This document shows, piece after piece, positions 1 to 11,929 of a stretch of DNA of 64,000 nt (the first letter of the stretch is position 1; each line of letters opens with the position of its first letter). The DNA lies in contig CM046004.1 in assembly GCA_025175895.1 (NCBI GenBank), positions 20,571,011-20,635,010 on the forward strand. Direction: 5' to 3'. A program made the position numbers and the translations under genes. This DNA comes from Wurfbainia villosa (Eukaryota; Streptophyta; Magnoliopsida; Zingiberales; Zingiberaceae). The notes beneath the pieces are model-generated. The model saw nothing but the letters and a program-made list of their open reading frames with translations. It did no database searches and was not told the DNA's origin.

Positions 1-702
1 AGATCCAACAAACCAAAAGGAAAAGCGGGATTAACAAGGGCACGCAACAAAGGTAATCCTCTCCTATAAGATAGGTTTGGTTTTAGAGAAATTTATTTTG
101 TACGAGGTTTTCTTTCGCAAGGATCACTAGGAAGGGATCCTAATTTTTTCGTTGCGCATATGCTATTTGGCATAAAGAATTCCCTACACTATTATTGTAC
201 TAACCAACTCTTAGGCCAAAGTTTAGCGCCCCCTATATCTCTTATACTTCATATATTTGACTAAGGGGGAGAGCAAATTAACCCAAAGGGTTATATTACA
301 AACCTTTAGATAATTGGTGCAGAGGGTCACACCTCGAACCAATATATCTGATTACTGCTAGACGTTATGCTTGGACTCATAGCTAATTTATCTTGATGCA
401 TGCATATACCATATTGTTTTTAAACCCCTATTTTATATAACAAACTCCAATTTTACATAACAAACCCCAACATTTATTTTGATTTATGGCAAAAGGGGGA
501 GAAGAGCGAAAGTTAAGGGGGAGTAACACAAAATTTATTTTTGAAAACTCAAGTATCTCTTTCAAAACTCACCTAGGGTTAAGGGGGAGTTTTGGTTAAG
601 GAGGAGTTTTTGAAAATGACATTCATCATTTACTATACTTGTTTTATGCTTTAATTTCCCTTAGCTTTGCGTTGGTTTGCCATATATCAAAGAGGGGGAG
701 AT
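1..702 (+). mobile_element. Element A, 3' internal tail (non-coding)
   Basis: This is the end of a SIRE-like copia element whose body lies left of the window. No credible reading frame is seen. Purine-rich AAGGGGGAG-like tracts recur near 262, 488, 512, 575 and 690; the last one (690-701) directly precedes the LTR and is the likely second-strand primer. Family identity is inferred from the adjoining LTR, which matches the 5' LTR of element I at 61338-62400. Confidence 0.75.
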
Positions 703-1780
703 TGTTGGTGCAGGGGCACTAGATAATCGAATTTGTGTTTTGATTATGGCAAAAACACAAAGATAAGTTTACCTTGTTATCTCACGAGCTAAATCGAGTG
801 TGCAGAAAAGTACTATATCTAGAGTTGAAGGCTAGCGATACCCGGAGGAAGCCGCGGTGGTCGGGCGACACTCGAGTGACTTCGAAGGGAGCCAAAAAAA
901 TCGAGTGGAAGGCCGGAAGCGAGAGCTACAAAGTAAGTATCGAGGTAAGCTCATGTGAGTGAGAGATGGTAAGGTCGTGTCCTCTTTACGGGGACAACCG
1001 TAGGCGGTGATCCGACTAAGACTTCCTGTGGAAGGTCTAGGTCGAGATCGGACGGTTAGAAATCATCGTATTTACCATTTTCCGTGCTAACTTCTTACTG
1101 CAGGAAAGTGGCCAGGCTAGCAGTCAACTGCTAGACATGGGGCAGTCGATTGATGCTCATCAGTCGACTGATGGGAGGCATCAGTCGACTGATGGTGACG
1201 AATTAGCCTTTGCGCTTGGTCAAACCGGATAACGTTTGACGCGGCCACTTCGTGATAAAATTTTGTACAACTTCGGGATCTATTCCAAAACATTAGAAGA
1301 CATATTCAGAGGCCAAAATCAATAAAAGGAGGGATGGATTCCAACTCCAATTATCATCAAGTTTATTCTCAAGTTCTCCTACAACGCCAATGCTCCAACG
1401 CCGTCATAACGTCGACGCAATGACAAGTTCAAATCTCCTTTGTCGGCAGCAGTAGCACGTAATTGTTTTTATTGTATTCTTTGTTTTAATCGTAACGAGG
1501 TGAGGTAGGCTTGTTACCTCATCCTCGTGCTTCCAATTTTGTGATCGTTGTCTCCTACCTCCAACGAGGAGGAGACGTTATAGTGCTTTGCCCTCCGTAC
1601 GCAGTCTAGGACCGTTAGGGCCTTGGAGTAGCAACCGTTGGGTTGTGAACCAAGTAAAAATAAACTTGTCTTCTTATTTTTTCACTATGTCTACTCGAGT
1701 TTTAACGAACTTAAACGAACAAAAAAAAAATTCTACGCTCGCTATTCACCCCCCCTCTAGCGACGCTTCTCGATCCAACA
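703..1780 (+). mobile_element. Element A, 3' LTR (SIRE-like copia)
   Basis: The LTR begins TGTTGGTGCAGGGGC and ends GATCCAACA. It aligns along its length with 61338-62400, where the same end is followed by a primer-binding site. Inside are two CAGTCGACTG palindromes (1161-1170 and 1182-1191). The TATA-like site near 1319 reads TCAATAAAAGG, against TCTATAAAAGG in element I, so this copy's promoter may be weakened. The five bases after the end, GGGCG (1781-1785), should be one copy of the target duplication; the other is outside the window. Confidence 0.85.
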
Positions 1781-1807
1781 GGGCGATGCTAAACCCCTCG
1801 AGATGGG
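1781..1807 (-). mobile_element. Element K leader scrap between A and gypsy L
   Basis: These 27 bases separate the end of A's LTR from the start of the gypsy LTR. By layout they are the host sequence into which both inserted, probably the untranslated leader of minus-strand element K, whose leader resumes at 4982. They are too short to prove by alignment. The last five bases, ATGGG (1803-1807), nearly match ATGGA at 4982-4986. Confidence 0.4.
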
Positions 1808-3643
1808 TGATAACTACCATTTTGTCGTGTTATTTTAGTCCTTAATATCATTGTTTTTATCATCTCTAGTGATTAATTATCGATTATTTGCATGTTTAAT
1901 GAGTTGGATCTATTTTTGGACCTGATTGTAAATTCTCCTAAATTCTAGACTTATATGCAAAATTTGTCTTTCTTTGTAGGAGATTGAGATGAGCCACTGG
2001 ACTAGACTCAAGTTGGATAAAATATGGCTTCATCTAGGGCTAGAAGGATCATTTCAAACTAGACTAATCTGGACCCTTCATTCAGATCAGAGGCAATTCA
2101 ATCAAGGGATCAGATCTGAGCAGTATGGACAGTTCGAAGAAAGTGGTTGATTCTAAGCCATTTATCCAGATCTTGAGAGATCCAGTCCATATAGATATGA
2201 AAATCTGAGCCCTTCCTCTAGATTTGACCGATCGTGATTATCCATTCAGATTGATCAGATCCATCCATTCAAAGTCGGAGAATTCTTAACCGTTGGATGC
2301 ACAACCCTTAAATGGATTAATCAGATTCATTAAGCCCTAGCTTTATTGGACGGCTGAGATCAGATGAGGCTTTGATCGGACGACCAAGGAAAAGAGGTTT
2401 AAAAATCCAACATTTTCACTCTGGAGCGGATCGCGTGATAGAACACATTTCTTCGCCCCTTTCATGCGTGAGCAGCCGACGACGCCCTCCTTTCCACCTT
2501 CCTCGTCGGTCGCCTGAGAAGAAAGGGGATTCCCTCGTTCTATGGTGATCGGTGCCACTCCATCTCCTCTCCCAGCCATCTCTGCCTTCTCCACCGCCTA
2601 CAACCACCGGAGAGGAGTGGGGATTCCCCTATGAACCGTCAGCAGCCACCGGAGTGGGGATTCCCCTCGGATTACATCTCGCTCTGCCACACCACAACAC
2701 CTCTGGCAGCACTTTCACAGCTCCGTCTAGCTCCTTCTTAATCGATCAACACCTATTTTTAGCATTCTCTTTTTTTTATTGTTTCTTGGTTTAGTTTGTA
2801 TTGAATGTTTGTAATTGAACGATCTTCCACATTTAGAATTGCATGCACTTAGTTTAAATTCTTTCATGCTTACGTAGTGTTTGATGAAATATCTCTTTCA
2901 GTAATTAGGTTGTAGTTCATTAGATTATATTTAGTTTCATGCTTTCCTTTTAATCATGTTCATGCATTAGATTTCATTGATGCATTGCTTATTTCATTTG
3001 GTTGTTAGTTAAATCTCTTCTTCCCTTGAGCCCTAGCAGTCGTCTTCACCTTCCTTCTATCCATTTCCTCCACGGATTCGAGGAGGAACCGCTTTATCGA
3101 GTCATTTCGGCAACGTCCTCCATCTCCATAGCTCATCCACCTTCTCCTTCGGATTCGAGGAGAAGTTTCGCCCCGACGACACTTCTTTGAGCTCAACTGG
3201 ATCCGCAAGAGTTTGAAGCATCCATCAAACTACTGGATTCAGAAGTTTGCACCATTCCACATCCACTGTTGTTTGCGGAGTCTCGATCGAGCTTCGTTGG
3301 ACTTAGCAAGAGGAACTTGTTCATTCACCGGGCCTATCTTGGGTTGATTAGATCATTTATTTCCTCTTCCAGTTTTTATTGCTTTAATTCCTGCATTGTT
3401 TGATTCAGTTGTTGCATGTTAGTTTAGAGTGTTAATTACCTTGCAACCATAGGTTAGAGCTCAAATCCCAAACCCCTATCTTCAATAGAAAACCCAAAGC
3501 AATAATTAGTTATCCTAAGTTTACTATTCTATAGATTACACTCATTGGGAAACGATTCAGGCCATCCACTATGCTATATTAGTGTAGTTAGGGGGTTCAG
3601 TAATTAATTTATAATGGTACCATGACACAAAAACCTGTTATCA
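1808..3643 (+). mobile_element. Element L, Ty3/gypsy-type 5' LTR
   Basis: A long LTR with inverted ends TGATAAC and GTTATCA. No coding region is credible; short frames inside are open by chance. It is followed at once by a tRNA-primer-like sequence (3644-3665) of the kind used by Tat/Athila-lineage gypsy elements, so this is the 5' LTR. Its 3' part (about 2440-3643) is repeated at about 3670-4981. The lineage rests on the primer site and termini only, because no pol survives. Confidence 0.7.
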
Positions 3644-3665
3644 AATTTTGACGTCGTTGCTGGGG
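3644..3665 (+). promoter_or_regulatory. Primer-binding site of gypsy L
   Basis: The bases after the LTR read TTTTGACGTCGTTGCTGGGG from 3646, a decayed form of the TTTTGGCGCCGTTGCCGGGG sequence found after LTRs of Tat/Athila-type elements. Three positions are changed. Confidence 0.65.
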
Positions 3666-3669
3666 AACA

Positions 3670-4981
3670 GAAGCAGCTCCGCCCCTTTCATGCGTTGATC
3701 GCCCACTGCGCTCTCCCCTTCCTCGTCGGTCACCGAAGAGGAAAGGGGATTCCCTCCAATCTCCGGTGACCGGTGCCACATCTCCTCCTTCGCCTCCTCT
3801 ACTGCCGACAGCCACAGCCGATTTCCATCTCCCCTTTCACGCGCGAGCAACCGATGCAACTTCCAGCCTTTGTTACTGCCGATCACCGAAGTGGGGATTT
3901 CCCTTCGTTATCACTCTGACTACCAGCAGCTCCGACAGCTGATCCACAAATCTGGCAATGCTCCACTTTTACGGCCAGTTCCTTTAGAGCAGTGCTGACT
4001 TCCACCTTCATCCATTTTCTAGTGCATTTTCGGCATCTCTTCTAGCTCCTATTTCAGCATCCTACGCAAGCTTTGGGATGTGGTTTAATTTCTCTTTGTT
4101 TTAGTTGTTGAATGTTTGTACTTGAACGATCTTCCATGTTTAGATTGCACAAACTCGAGTTAATTTGTTTCATGCTTACATAGTATTCGATTAAATGTCT
4201 CTTTAGTAATTAGAATGCAGTCAAATTAGGATACTTAGTTTATGTTGTCCTTAATTTCATCGCAATCATAGTTTAGTTTGTTGCTTTCTTTACATCATAT
4301 TCATGCATTAGATTTTGTTGATGCATTGATTATTTCATTTGGTTGTTAGTTAAATCTTTTCTTCCCTTGAGCCCTAGCAGCAGCCTCCACCTTGCTTCCA
4401 TCCATTTTCCTCCACGGATTCGAGGAGGAACCACTTCATCGAGAGATTTCGGCATCGTCCTCCATCTCCACAACTCATCCACCTTCTCTTTCGGATTTGA
4501 GGAGGAGTTCCGCCCCGACGACACTTCTTCATGCTCAACCAGATCTGCAAGAGTTCGGAGCATCCATCAAACTACTTGATTCAGGAGTTTGCACCATCCC
4601 ACATCCACTGTCGTTTATGGAGTCTCGATCGAGCTTCGTTGGACTTAACCAGAGGAACTTGTTCATTCACCGGGCCTATCTTGGGTTGATTAGATCATTT
4701 ATTTCCTCTTCCAGTTTTTGTTGATTTAATTTCTGCATTGTTTGATTTAGTTGTTGCATGTTAGTTTAGAGTTTTAATTACCTTGCAACTGTAGGTTAGA
4801 GCTCAAATCACAAACCCCCCATTTACATTAGAAAACCCAAAGCAATAATTAGTGATCCTAAGTTTACTATTCTATCAATTACACTCATTGGGAAACGATC
4901 CGGGCCATTCACTATGATATATTAATGTAGGGAGGGTTTGGTAATTAATTTGAAATGGTACCACAACAAACACTGTTATCA
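3670..4981 (+). mobile_element. Element L, truncated 3' LTR
   Basis: From about 3670 the sequence matches the 5' LTR from about 2440 onward and ends in the same TGTTATCA (4974-4981). The internal region and the first ~630 bases of this LTR are gone, so almost nothing separates the primer site from the LTR fragment. One deletion running from just after the primer site into the 3' LTR explains this. Flanks ATGGG (1803-1807) and ATGGA (4982-4986) match at 4 of 5 bases, as expected for an aged target duplication. Confidence 0.7.
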
Positions 4982-5178
4982 ATGGACCATTGACTAAAAC
5001 CTTGCACAACAAAAAGAACGAAAAAACATGAATTGCCAAGACTTCATCTTTGATTAATAGTGTGGGAAAAATAATAAGGAAAAACATAAATTGAACGAAA
5101 CAAAGAAAAATGAAAAGAAGTAAAACTTACTAGATCGGTGGTTGCACCAAATCTGAGTGCCCCTACTCTGATACCAAT
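4982..5178 (-). mobile_element. Element K, 5' leader and primer-binding site
   Basis: Read on the minus strand, this follows K's 5' LTR: the linker ATT, a primer site TGGTATCAGAGT (5165-5176) and a leader matching the start of element I's leader (62401 onward), including the shared AGATGAAGTCTTGG. K is therefore an older, inverted member of the A/I family. It has no coding sequence in the window because L and A interrupt the leader and the rest lies to the left. Confidence 0.8.
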
Positions 5179-5358
5179 TGTTGGATCGAAGAGATTCGCT
5201 AAAGGAGGGTGAATAGCGATCATAAAACTTTCTTTTTATTTCATTAAAACCAAAGTTGAACACATCGGAAGTAAAGATAAAGCAAAAGAAAGAGGCACTT
5301 TCTTTTTACTTAGTTCACAACCGAAAGGTTGCTACTCCAAGGCCCCGTGATTCTAGAC
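5179..5358 (-). mobile_element. Element K, 5' LTR, first part
   Basis: The reverse complement matches the last ~180 bases of the A and I LTRs. It stops at TAGAC (5354-5358), where element D begins. The match resumes at 30035 with a second TAGAC and then CGCGTACG, where A and I read CTAGAC followed by a similar run on the same strand. This proves a 24.7-kb insertion into K's LTR. Confidence 0.85.
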
Positions 5359-7978
5359 TAAAGGGAATTGTTTTGCTTCGCTTTGCTTTAGTCACTTGTG
5401 CATGGCGATCCTATCTCGCATCCCCAGATTAAAATTTTATTAATTAAAACTAATTAGGATTGAGATAGATTGCCCAAGCAACCGATTCATCATCGTGCTA
5501 TTTGATTTGAGCGGTCTCTTGAACAAACTTGTTGTTCAAGCAACCTAACCCTTTTCCTGGATTAGCCGCGGAATATATGATGTACGGATCACCGGTTTTT
5601 ATTTTTATGATCGGGGTCCATGCCAATCAACAACATACAAAATACAAAAGAACAAGAATCAAAATTAAACAAGATTATACCTCTTGTTTTACCTCTTGAT
5701 CTTTTATTGTATTCCTATCCTCTTTTTGGACGTCGTGTGGGCGACAATCTTCCAAGAATTGAAGCCTCCTAGACCACGTATCTTCCCTTCCTTGCTCGCT
5801 CCGAACAAGGGAAGAAAACCCTCCCTTCTTCTCCTATCTTTTGCCGAACACAAAGCCTTCTCCTCTTCTCCTTGCTTGTACCAACCACGAAAACTTCAAG
5901 AGATGGTGTCCACCGTGTTGGGATAATTCCGAATCTGATGTTCAAAACATCGTGGGCGAATACTTTGCACAACTGCAGTGGAAATAATAATTATAAACAG
6001 GATCCCACCAGAGATCCATGCAAAATAATATACGTCATTTCGTACCCTACTTTTCTAGATCTTATCTAGAAGGAGAAGTATACCTTCGTTGTGTGCCCTT
6101 CGCAATCCCGCTTTTCCAAACACTATCGGATCTCAATACGGTAAGGATAACCGTATCTCTAAGGTATCCATACTGACACCCAACTGTTTTGGAGTCACGT
6201 TGTGCTAGCAACCCCTAGCAAAACACCAAGAACCCTTTGGAAGAAGAAGGAGAGGAAGGAGAGGGATGAGAGAACAATTCTCTTGGCTTTCCTTGGCTTA
6301 CATGCCCAAAAATGATCTAGCCTTATTGCTTTGCACCCTCAAAGCTTCTTAAGCCATTACAACCCTTGCCATTAATTCCCATTATCTCCTCATTAAGAAA
6401 ACTCTTAATACCAAGACCCTTGGTATTCTCCTTCATGAATTCTCATCATGAATTCCTATGCATGATTAATCAAATTAATCAAGCATGATGATGAATCATC
6501 TTCTATGGTTCAACTTGACTCTAACTCAAGTTTAACCAATTTGAGTCTAACTCAAGTCTTTGCCATATGCTCAATTGTCCTTTTAGTCTAACTAAAAGAA
6601 ACCATCTCCAAAACAGAATGTCATTTGTGTGCGACCCTATAGGCTCTTGTAACGTTGGTAATGTATCTAAAACCATTTTAGATGCATAAGCAATGAGCTG
6701 CATCTAGCAATACATCATTACTACCCAAGTTACAATATCGTCGAGATCCGACAACCTTTCCATGACTATCATCATATATGATGGTGTCCTTCTATCTCTG
6801 CCCTAGGAGAGGAGAGGAGATTGAGGAAGAGAGCCTTCCTCCTTGCTTGTTGCCGCCTGCCCTAGGAGAGGGAGAAGGTGGCGCCGACCAAGAGAGAAGG
6901 ATAACCCTAAACCCTTGATGCCGCCAGCCCTTGGAGAAGGAGAGGAGGCGCTAGCAATGGAGAAAGAAAAACCCTAGCCTTCCAAACCTTGCCGACGACC
7001 CTAGGAGCAAACCCTAGCACAAAACCCTTATCTTGTTTTCGCCCATGCCTCTCCACCACCTTTTCTAGATCTAGGATTCATGAGGTATTTATAATAGGCT
7101 ACAATAGGGACCATGAGGAGGAGTTGATCTTGGCAACTCAATGGATCTGAACCACATATAACCCGATCCATTAATGATGATCCATTCCACTAGTGGATCA
7201 TCTTTGATCTACCTCACCAACCCCCATAATTAAATTTGAGCTCTACATATTATTTGTACAAAATATCTCCCCGTGTTTAAGATATTGAATGTCCATTAAT
7301 TAATTAAATTACTGACAATTTAATTAATCAATATCTAACTCCATGAGTAGTACCACTCGTCCTTATCATCATGCTAGACCAAGTCCACCTATAGGATTTA
7401 CATGATGAACTTTATGAGCTCCTCAAGGTGACATCATCATCCTAGTGTATACGACACAGCTCCCTCCAATAATCAACGACACACCATGTAAATAATATTA
7501 TTTCCTAACTTACCAGGCCTATCGATTTAACACATAAATTTCGCCCATTGGTAAATCAAAGAAATAAATACTAAGTACATGTGCCCATTATTATATCGAG
7601 ATTAAGAGCATGTACACCATAATATCTGAGGTCTGATTCAATTATATAGTCAGTATAAATTGAATCACCTCAAAATTGGTCCTGCTCAATACACACAAAA
7701 TGTACTAGTGTAATTCTATGGTCAAGATAAACCAATACCAAATTACACTACAACCATGCCAATGGTTTGTCTAAAATCATCTTGGTTGTGAGCTTCTACT
7801 TATACTTTACAAGGAACTGATAACATGATCTTCTATGCGACACCACACACCATGTTATCTACAATGTAAGGTATCAGACAATATGCATAAATATAAAATA
7901 CAAACAATGATAATGTGATTCTTATTTCAAAATGAAAATCTTCATACAAAAGCTAGGCTTTTAGTATACATCCCATCA
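5359..7978 (-). mobile_element. Element D, 3' LTR with an inserted LTR fragment
   Basis: On the minus strand it begins TGATGGGATGTATAC, beside the purine tract, and ends at 5359 with TTA in place of the usual TCA. It is about 2.6 kb, against about 1.88 kb for the intact LTRs of related element C; the excess is an inserted LTR piece at about 5916-6800. A TATA-like TTATAAATAC lies near 7086 on the minus strand. No real gene is present. Confidence 0.8.
5916..6800 (-). mobile_element. LTR fragment of the E family inside D's 3' LTR
   Basis: The reverse complement matches the 3' half of the LTR at 30583-32426, including the stretch at 31380-31700 with TCGGATCTCGAC and TGCTAGATG. The right LTR of D (near 13515-13540) lacks it. 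The left edge, TGTTGGGATAATTCC, is a proper LTR end, while the other edge is truncated. A 10-bp direct repeat GATGGTGTCC sits at 5902-5911 and 6780-6789, but family homology continues past the second copy. Confidence 0.65.
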
Positions 7979-8011
7979 AACTCCTACTTATACTAAAAGA
8001 CTATTCTGCCA
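7979..8011 (-). promoter_or_regulatory. Polypurine tract of element D
   Basis: On the minus strand the sequence between the pol stop and the LTR reads TATAAGTAGGAGTT. The matching place in element C reads GTGGGAGAT (27247-27255). This is the expected plus-strand primer for reverse transcription. Confidence 0.6.
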
Positions 8012-11000
8012 TCACACTATCATACATCTGATTCCCATTCCCTCCACATGCCTATCAAAAGCTCTCGCTGGAAGGGCCTTAGTGAAAGGATCTACCAGGT
8101 TATCCTTTGATGCAATCTTGGTGACAACAACTTCTCCTCGCTTTACGATCTCTCGTATCAGCTGGTACTTATGCTCTATTTGTTTACTTGCCTTATGGGC
8201 TCGTGGTTCCTTCGAGTTTGCAACTGCACCACTGTTATCATAATAAATTTTGATAGTTCTGGGCAAACCAGAAATCACATCCAAGTCCATCAAGAAGTTC
8301 TTGAGCCATACAATTTCTTTGGCTACCTCAGACGCTACCACATACTCAGCTTTCATGGTGGAGTCTGCCACGCATTTCTGCTTGACACTCCCCCATACAA
8401 TGGCTCCACTTCCCAAAGTAAACACACAACCCAAGCTAAACTTAATGTTATCCCTATCTGATTGGAAGTCAGAATCTGTGTAACCCACAGGGAGTAATTG
8501 ATCTGCTTGGTATACTAGCATATAATCCCTAGTTCTTCTCAGGTACTTCAATATATGCTTTACTGCAGTCCAATGTCCCTGTCTTGGATTACTCTGATAT
8601 CTGTTAACCATGCCCATGGCAAAGCAAATATCCGGCCTCGTACATAACATATCATACATGAGGCTTCTTACCATCGAAGAAAAAGGAACCGCCTTCATCT
8701 CCTCTATCTCCTTTGATGTTCTAAGACACATCACTTTAGATAAAGGTACTCCTTGCTGAAAAGGTAGAAAATCTTTCTTGGAGTTCTGCATGCTAAAACG
8801 AGCTAAAATAGTGTATATGTATGAAGCTTGAGATAAGCACAACATCCTTTTCTTACGATCCCTTATAACCTTGATCCCAAGGATGTGCCCCACTTATCCC
8901 AAGTCCTTCATATCAAATTGTTTGGACAACCATACCCTTACGTCTGATAACACTTTGACATTGTTGCCAATGAACAAAATGTCATCTACGTATCGTACAA
9001 GAAATACCACTATGTTTCCATCACATCTCTTGTATACACAAGACTCATCCGGACTTTGAATAAATCCATATGACTGGATTACGTCATCAAAACGGATGTT
9101 CCAAGATCTCGAAGCTTGCTTTAATCCATAAATGGACCGATTAAGCTTGCACAGAAGATGCTCTTTGCCCTTCGCAATGAATCCCTCTGGTTGCTCCATA
9201 TAGATGTTTTCTTCAAGACATCCATTAAGGAAAGCTATCTTGACATCCATTTGCCAAACCTCATAATCCATATGAGGAGCAATAGACAAGAGAATCCGAA
9301 TAGACTTAAGCATGACTATCGACGAAAAAGTCTCCTCATAATCGATACCCTCTTTCTGAGTATACCCTTTTGCAACGAGCCTTGCTTTGAAGGTCTCTAC
9401 CTTCCCATCTGATCCTCTTTTTCTTTTGTAGATCCACTTGCATCCAATGGCTTTTACACCATTGGGTGGTTCTAATAGCTCCCATACCTGATTTGAATCC
9501 ATAGATTCTATCTCAGAATTCATCGCCATTTGCCAAGATATCGCCTCTCAATCTTGGAGTGTCTCGTCATATGTCCAAGGATCAGGTTCATATTCACCAA
9601 GGACCAAATTAGAAGATTCTCCCAAGAACATAAATCTATCAGGTTGTCTAACAACTCTCCCACTACGATGAGGTATCACCTGTGTATCCTCTGTGACACG
9701 CGGTGCAGTCACTTATTGTATGTCCTCTTGTACCGTTGGTACTGAAGCAGCGTCTTCCCCTCTTAATTCTTCTAGAACAATCTTGCTCATGGGCTTGTGG
9801 TTCATCACATAGTCTTCCTCTAAAAATCAAGCATTCATGCTAACGATCACCCTATGATCTCTAGGACTATAGAACAAATCACCTTTCGTTCCTCTAGGAT
9901 AGCCTATGAACAGGCGCACTTCTGTACGAGATTCCAACTTACTAGCATCTCTCTTCAGCACATGTGCTGGACTACCCCAAATCTGAATATGTCTCAGACT
10001 AGACTTTTGTCCGGTCCATAATTATGTGGGAGTAGAAGGTATTGATTTAGATGGTACCAAGTTCAGAATATACACTAGCATTTTCAGAGCATACCCCTAG
10101 AACAAATCTGGTAACTCAGAATAACTCATCATCGATCTAACCATCTTCATAAGAGTCATATTCCTTCGTTCTGCCACACCATTCTGTTGGGGTGTACCAG
10201 GTGCAGACAGTTGGGATTGAATTCCAGCCTCTAATAAGTAACTCTTAAACTCTCCCAAGAGGTACTCACCACCACAATCAGATTGTAGTGTCTTGATACT
10301 TTTACCTTGACGTTTCTCCACATCAGCGTTGAATTCTTTGAACCTGTCAAAGCATTCAGAATTGCGGAGCATCAAGTAAATGTATCCATAACTTCAATAA
10401 TCATCTATAAAAGAGACAAAATGTTCAAAACCACCTCTAGCATGGATAGACATAGGACCACACAAATCAGAATGAACCAATTCTAACATATCTTTGGCTC
10501 TATATCCCTTGGCCTTAAGAGGCTTCTTGGTCATTTTACCTTCCAAGCAAGATTCACAATTTGGAAAATTTTCCACCACTAATGAACCCAAAGGTCAATC
10601 ATCTATCAAACTTTGAATTCTACTCTGATTAATATGACCTAACCTTAGATGCCAAAGATATGTTTGGTATACTTTCGAAGGTTCTTTTCTCTTATTAGAC
10701 TTAGAAGATGAGTTATTTATTTCTATTTGCATCGTGGGAGTTTTTGGATCAAGAGTGTATAAATTTTCTACCAACACACCAGAACAGATAATCTTCCTAT
10801 TCCTTTTTATAACAACTTTGTCATTAAAAGAAATAGAATACCCATCCATAAACAATTTAGAAACTGAAATCAAATTCTTTCTAAATGAAGGTACATAAAG
10901 GCAATTTCTCAGAACCAAAGTTTTATTCCTATCAAAAGATAAATAAACATCTCCCACTGTAATAGCCGCCACCTTCGTAACATTGCCCATGTAGACGGTA

Positions 11001-11929
11001 ATCTCTCCCTCAGCTAGTCGTCTGGTTTTCTAGAACCCCTGCAAAGAATTACAGACATGATTAGTGGCTCCTGTATCTACACACCAGGTACCGATAGATA
11101 ACACCACTAAACATGTTTCAATGACTAAACTGAAAGATATACCTTTGTTCTATTTTCAATTGAGACAGTCCGACTTCTAATGTCCAATCTGCTTGCAAGC
11201 GAAGCACTTGCCTTTCGACTTCTTCACTCCTACCTAAGAACTTGCCGCCATCTTTTCTACACCTTGTTTCTTCTTCTTCTTGCCCTTAGGCTTAGAAGTA
11301 GAAACCTTTTGAGCAACCATGGCATGAGCACTCTGACGAAAAAGCCCCTCTGCCTCCTAGAGTTCTATCAAAAGCTCCGTCAATGAATACAACCTCTTAT
11401 TCATGTTATAGTTTAGGCGAAACTGCTCAAAACTTCTAGGTAGAGATTGGAGAATGATATTGACCTGAGTTTCCCCATAGATCTCTGCTCCAAGGACTTC
11501 CAGCTCATTCAAATGGGCCATCATCTTGAGAACTTGATCCCTCACGGGTGTTCTCTCAATCATGGTGGTCGTCATCAAGTTCCTTATAGCTTCCTGCCTA
11601 GTAGCCCGATTCGGGTGTCCGAAAAGTTCCTTGAGATTGAGCATCATGTCATAGGCAGTAATCGTGACCTGATGCTGATGTTGCAATACATTTGACATAG
11701 AAGCCAAAATGTAACACTGTGCTATCTCATCTGCCTTGATCCACTTCCTATAACTCTCTTTCTCCTTTTCACCAGAAACATCCGTAGGCTTAGGAGGATA
11801 TTCTTTAAAGAGCACATATTTGTACTCCTCAGCAGTCAAGACAATGTCCAGATTCCATTTCAAATCAACATAATTAGGGCCAGTAAGTTTGTTTTCTTTT
11901 AGAATCACAGCAAGTGGGTTGAAAGCCAT
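8012..11929 (-). pseudogene. Element D gag-pol polyprotein, broken by in-frame stops
   Basis: This is a Ty1/copia polyprotein of about 1,305 codons in one continuous frame, interrupted by about a dozen stops but no frameshift. In order on the minus strand: Gag from MAFNPLAVIL (start 11929); a CCHC knuckle CFACKQIGH..KSDC near 11200 with a stop in it; protease with DTGA near 11070; the YLWHLRLGH pre-integrase motif near 10660; the integrase core with DLCGP and FIDDY; reverse transcriptase with YVDDILFIG near 8990; and RNase H. The stop at 8894-8896 is GAA changed to TAA relative to C. The product would be a cytoplasmic virus-like particle plus enzymes; it is inactive now. The copia lineage is uncertain. 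Confidence 0.9.

Noticed and set aside
703..1780. Solo LTR
   Set aside because: A purine tract and element-like tail directly precede it, so it is the 3' LTR of an element continuing to the left.
2343..4724. Short frames in the gypsy LTRs as host genes
   Set aside because: The same frames appear in both LTR copies, differently broken. No conserved domain or splice structure is evident.
5902..6789. DNA transposon with a 10-bp target duplication GATGGTGTCC
   Set aside because: The insert matches an LTR elsewhere in the window and has no terminal inverted repeats; homology continues beyond the right-hand repeat.
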